IMG/VR virus record: IMGVR_UViG_3300014492_000004
Location: 1 to 39,559 of that record
From: a virus
Length of the DNA: 39,559 nt
Strand: one strand, 5' to 3'
Positions 37,644 to 39,559 of the stretch are shown here, in pieces (the first letter of the stretch is position 1; each line of letters opens with the position of its first letter). Both the position numbers and the translations under genes were made by a program. The notes below the pieces were generated by a model, which ran no database searches, was not told the DNA's origin, and saw only the letters and a program-made list of their open reading frames with translations.

Positions 37644-37829
37644 ATGGCACAAATGAAGAAAACAACTCATGGGACCATCCAGGAAGACTGGCGGCCAGAT
37701 GGATACGTATATCTGACGCGCGCTTGGGAATCTCGCAAAATTGCTTCCGGGGCGGCCGTTACGCTGCTCAACGTGAGGCGCAATGACGGGCTTACTGAAG
37801 CCGAATTGCTATGGATTCACGCGCGCTAA
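37644..37829 (+). CDS. Small basic protein, first early gene
   Basis: The 61-residue protein is read from ATG 37644, six bases after AGGAG. The sequence (MAQMKKTTHGTIQEDWRPDG, YVYLTRAWESRKIAS) has a beta start and helical end. Being first in the rightward arm it may be an immediate-early factor. Unknown family. Confidence 0.6.
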   Translation: MAQMKKTTHGTIQEDWRPDGYVYLTRAWESRKIASGAAVTLLNVRRNDGLTEAELLWIHAR

Positions 37830-37942
37830 CCCCTCTGCCGCGTGATACGCCGGATGCCGGCCTCCTCGCGTGGCGCAGCCTCTCGGGTGGTACCGGGCAC
37901 GGGGAGTAGGCAAGCTCCCCACACTTCACAAGGAGAAATCAA
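37830..37942 (+). other. Leader gap with hairpin
   Basis: This gap contains GGGGAG (37901-37906) paired with CTCCCC (37915-37920) just before the AAGGAG of the next gene. I see no gene. The hairpin could protect the message or tune translation. Confidence 0.4.
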
Positions 37943-38344
37943 ATGAGCAGAGCGGAAGAGATCCAAGAATGGCACGCGAGATTGGCGAAAGACGCTCGGG
38001 AAGCCGATGAACACGAGGACATGGAAATCGAAAACCGGAAAGAACGCGAAGCGCGGCGGTGGGCGGAAATTGAAGAGACTTACGGCCAAGAGGCGCGATC
38101 TGGCGATGCTGTGGCTCAGTACACGGGAGAGGAACTTGCTGCTCTGGACGGCGAATACCAGACCACAGAAGTCCTGCTCTATGTAGCAGGCAGCGACGTT
38201 GACGGATGGATTATCACGTCGGATGACGTGTACGCGGATGGCGAGAAAACTACGGATGGTGGCATCAATCAGGCTGGCGAGAGCGTCTACACCACAGCCG
38301 ATACAGCGCGCGAAGCGGCGATTAAGTTCGCGGGGACGAAATAG
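37943..38344 (+). CDS. Hypothetical acidic protein
   Basis: The 133-residue protein starts after AAGGAG. The first half is a highly charged helix (EIQEWHARLAKDAREADEHE, MEIENRKEREARRWAEIEET). The second half is beta-like (VLLYVAGSDVDGWIITSDDV) and ends in a helix. It may bind another phage protein. Unknown family, part of the early arm. Confidence 0.65.
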   Translation: MSRAEEIQEWHARLAKDAREADEHEDMEIENRKEREARRWAEIEETYGQEARSGDAVAQYTGEELAALDGEYQTTEVLLYVAGSDVDGWIITSDDVYADGEKTTDGGINQAGESVYTTADTAREAAIKFAGTK

Positions 38345-38376
38345 AGCAGGAGCATAAGATTCACAAGGAGATACCA

Positions 38377-38841
38377 ATGTTTCAGCCGTTTTCGTGTAAT
38401 TACCATGCGAGCCAGGTCGAAGACTGCCCAATGTTCATCGAGGCGAATGAGCCAGTGAGCGATGGAGTGCCGTACTACACGCTTCGTTTCGCATATGGCG
38501 ATCTGACTATCTTCCTGAGCGACGAGCAGCGCCGCCAGTTGCTCGACGTCCTCAGCAGCGCGCCGCCGCTCGATGCGCTTACCTTCGACCAATTGCGCGA
38601 GGACGAGGCTCGCATGCCATCTATGACTCGTGATGGTGCAGTGCGCGAAGGTGACCCGGCCCCCGACCCGGTAGCTCCAATCTTCGCGGCTGCACAGCAT
38701 GCAGCGCGCAACGCCGGAGTCGCCGAGCCGCTGCGCGGCGTACTCAATGCCATCTCGCCGGAGGTGCCGCACTTGCGCCGCTACATGAGCGAGTGCGCCA
38801 GCGGCCTTTGGCGCGTAGGAGGTCCCGATGCCGAGTTCTGA
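38377..38841 (+). CDS. Hypothetical protein upstream of erf
   Basis: The 154-residue protein follows AAGGAG and overlaps the start of the recombinase gene by 14 bases. Beta-rich N-terminal (YYTLRFAYGDLTIFLSD) and then helical parts (EQRRQLLDVLSSAPPLDALT; PLRGVLNAISPEVPHLRRYM). A recombination accessory is possible from context. Family unknown. Confidence 0.65.
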   Translation: MFQPFSCNYHASQVEDCPMFIEANEPVSDGVPYYTLRFAYGDLTIFLSDEQRRQLLDVLSSAPPLDALTFDQLREDEARMPSMTRDGAVREGDPAPDPVAPIFAAAQHAARNAGVAEPLRGVLNAISPEVPHLRRYMSECASGLWRVGGPDAEF

Positions 38842-39559
38842 CCTGGCTCGGGTTACCAATGAGGGCGAGGTGTCCGTGCAGCGCGAGCCGACGCCCATGG
38901 AGATGATAGCGGCGATCATCTCCAACCCGAACATTCCGATCGAGCGCTTGTCGGCCGCGATGGACCTGCACGCGCGCATGGAATCCCGCGAGGCAGAGAA
39001 AGCATTCAATCGAGATTTCGCCGCGGCGACCATCGAAATGCCGCTCGTGGTCAAGCGCGGCAAGAAGGACATGACGCGCAAAGGAGAGCAGGCTGGCAGC
39101 GGCGGCGTGATCCCCTATGAGACGTACGAGGACCTCGATGCGGCAATCAGGCCAGTGGAGTCCAAGTACGGTTTCGCGCGATCATTCTCGACGCGTATCT
39201 CGGACAAGGGGACCGGAGTCATCCTGGTCCTCACCCTCACTCACCGCGACGGCCACAGCAAGACATCGGAGAGATACTGCCCGCCGGACACTGGACCGGG
39301 CCGCAACGATACGCAAGCCATCGCCAGCGGCGAAAGTTACGGCCGCCGCTACCTCAGCAAGAGCATGTGGAATATTGTGACGGTCGGTGCGGACGACGAC
39401 GGCGACTCCGCGGATCCGATCAGCGATGAGCAGGCTGCCGATATCGACCAGTGGCTATCGATTCTGGCGATGGAACCGAAGCGACTAGCCGCGTTCTGGA
39501 AGTGGGCGGCAGCGCCGGAAAACCGACCGACTGCAATCCAGCGCAAGGACTGGGATCGC
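38828..39559 (+). CDS. erf: ERF-family single-strand annealing protein
   Basis: The visible 244 residues start at ATG 38828; 16 more follow across the join. Hallmarks of the ERF superfamily: an N-terminal helix (LSAAMDLHARMESREAEKAF), then VIPYETYEDLDAAIRPVESK, GFARSFSTRI, VLTLTHRDGHSKTSERY and the DTQAIASGESYGRRYLSKSM block. The C-terminal part is acidic. ERF proteins of P22-type phages anneal single strands and circularise the genome after entry. It works with the exonuclease at 354. The gene is complete if the ends are joined. Confidence 0.9.
   Translation, partial: MPSSDLARVTNEGEVSVQREPTPMEMIAAIISNPNIPIERLSAAMDLHARMESREAEKAFNRDFAAATIEMPLVVKRGKKDMTRKGEQAGSGGVIPYETYEDLDAAIRPVESKYGFARSFSTRISDKGTGVILVLTLTHRDGHSKTSERYCPPDTGPGRNDTQAIASGESYGRRYLSKSMWNIVTVGADDDGDSADPISDEQAADIDQWLSILAMEPKRLAAFWKWAAAPENRPTAIQRKDWDR
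39490..39559. repeat. Terminal direct repeat, right copy
   Basis: These 70 bases are identical to bases 1-70. They lie within the recombinase gene, which reads through the join without a break. Confidence 0.95.

Noticed and set aside
1-39559. CRISPR array, transposase or integrase
   Set aside because: I found no regularly spaced repeats, no terminal inverted repeats with a transposase and no tyrosine or serine recombinase motifs.

Overview
The window reads as one complete, circularly assembled genome of a tailed phage of the P22-like podovirus type. The first 70 bases recur exactly as the last 70, and an ERF-type recombinase gene runs across the join, so the unique length is about 39,489 bp. 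The assignment rests on recognisable relatives of the P22 head and tail set: small and large terminase, a 703-residue portal, scaffold, a coat protein with an inserted I-domain, gp4-like adaptors, a gp10-like hub, glycine/alanine-rich ejection proteins and beta-helix tailspikes. The host is not directly identifiable. A predicted outer-membrane barrel, Sec and Tat signal peptides and the GC-rich sequence point to a Gram-negative host; Acidobacteriota is only a guess. I see no integrase, tRNA, CRISPR array or insertion sequence.

The plus strand, from about 37.6 kb across the join to 6.45 kb, is the early arm. It is a tightly overlapped run of small genes around ERF annealing protein, YqaJ-type exonuclease, RusA-like resolvase, a lone C5-cytosine methyltransferase and a replication initiator. 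The initiator has its own promoter, a structured leader, and palindromic repeats inside the gene that look like an origin. The minus strand, from 37.5 kb down to 6.4 kb, is the late arm. In transcription order it holds terS, a small regulator, a predicted OMP, terL, small membrane and lysis candidates, a capsid-I-domain-like Tat protein, a GroES-like protein and the portal. Two tailspikes, a terminator, scaffold, coat, an exported coat-adjacent protein, completion and adaptor proteins, a SleB hydrolase, the hub, ejection proteins and fibres follow.

Points of most interest: (1) at least five structural or appendage proteins start with Sec signal peptides, and three share one N-terminal domain; (2) a Tat-signal protein carries a segment matching the phage's own coat I-domain; (3) a GroES-like co-chaperonin has an inserted zinc ribbon; (4) a tandem tailspike cassette is preceded by a duplicated 3' end of the portal gene, near-identical near the spike start and diverged mostly at synonymous sites further in; (5) small hairpins with GNRA-type loops sit just ahead of the portal, scaffold, coat and ejection-protein genes; (6) a shared extended -10 motif precedes several late units, one apparently leaderless. 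All functions are inferred from sequence reading, without database searches.
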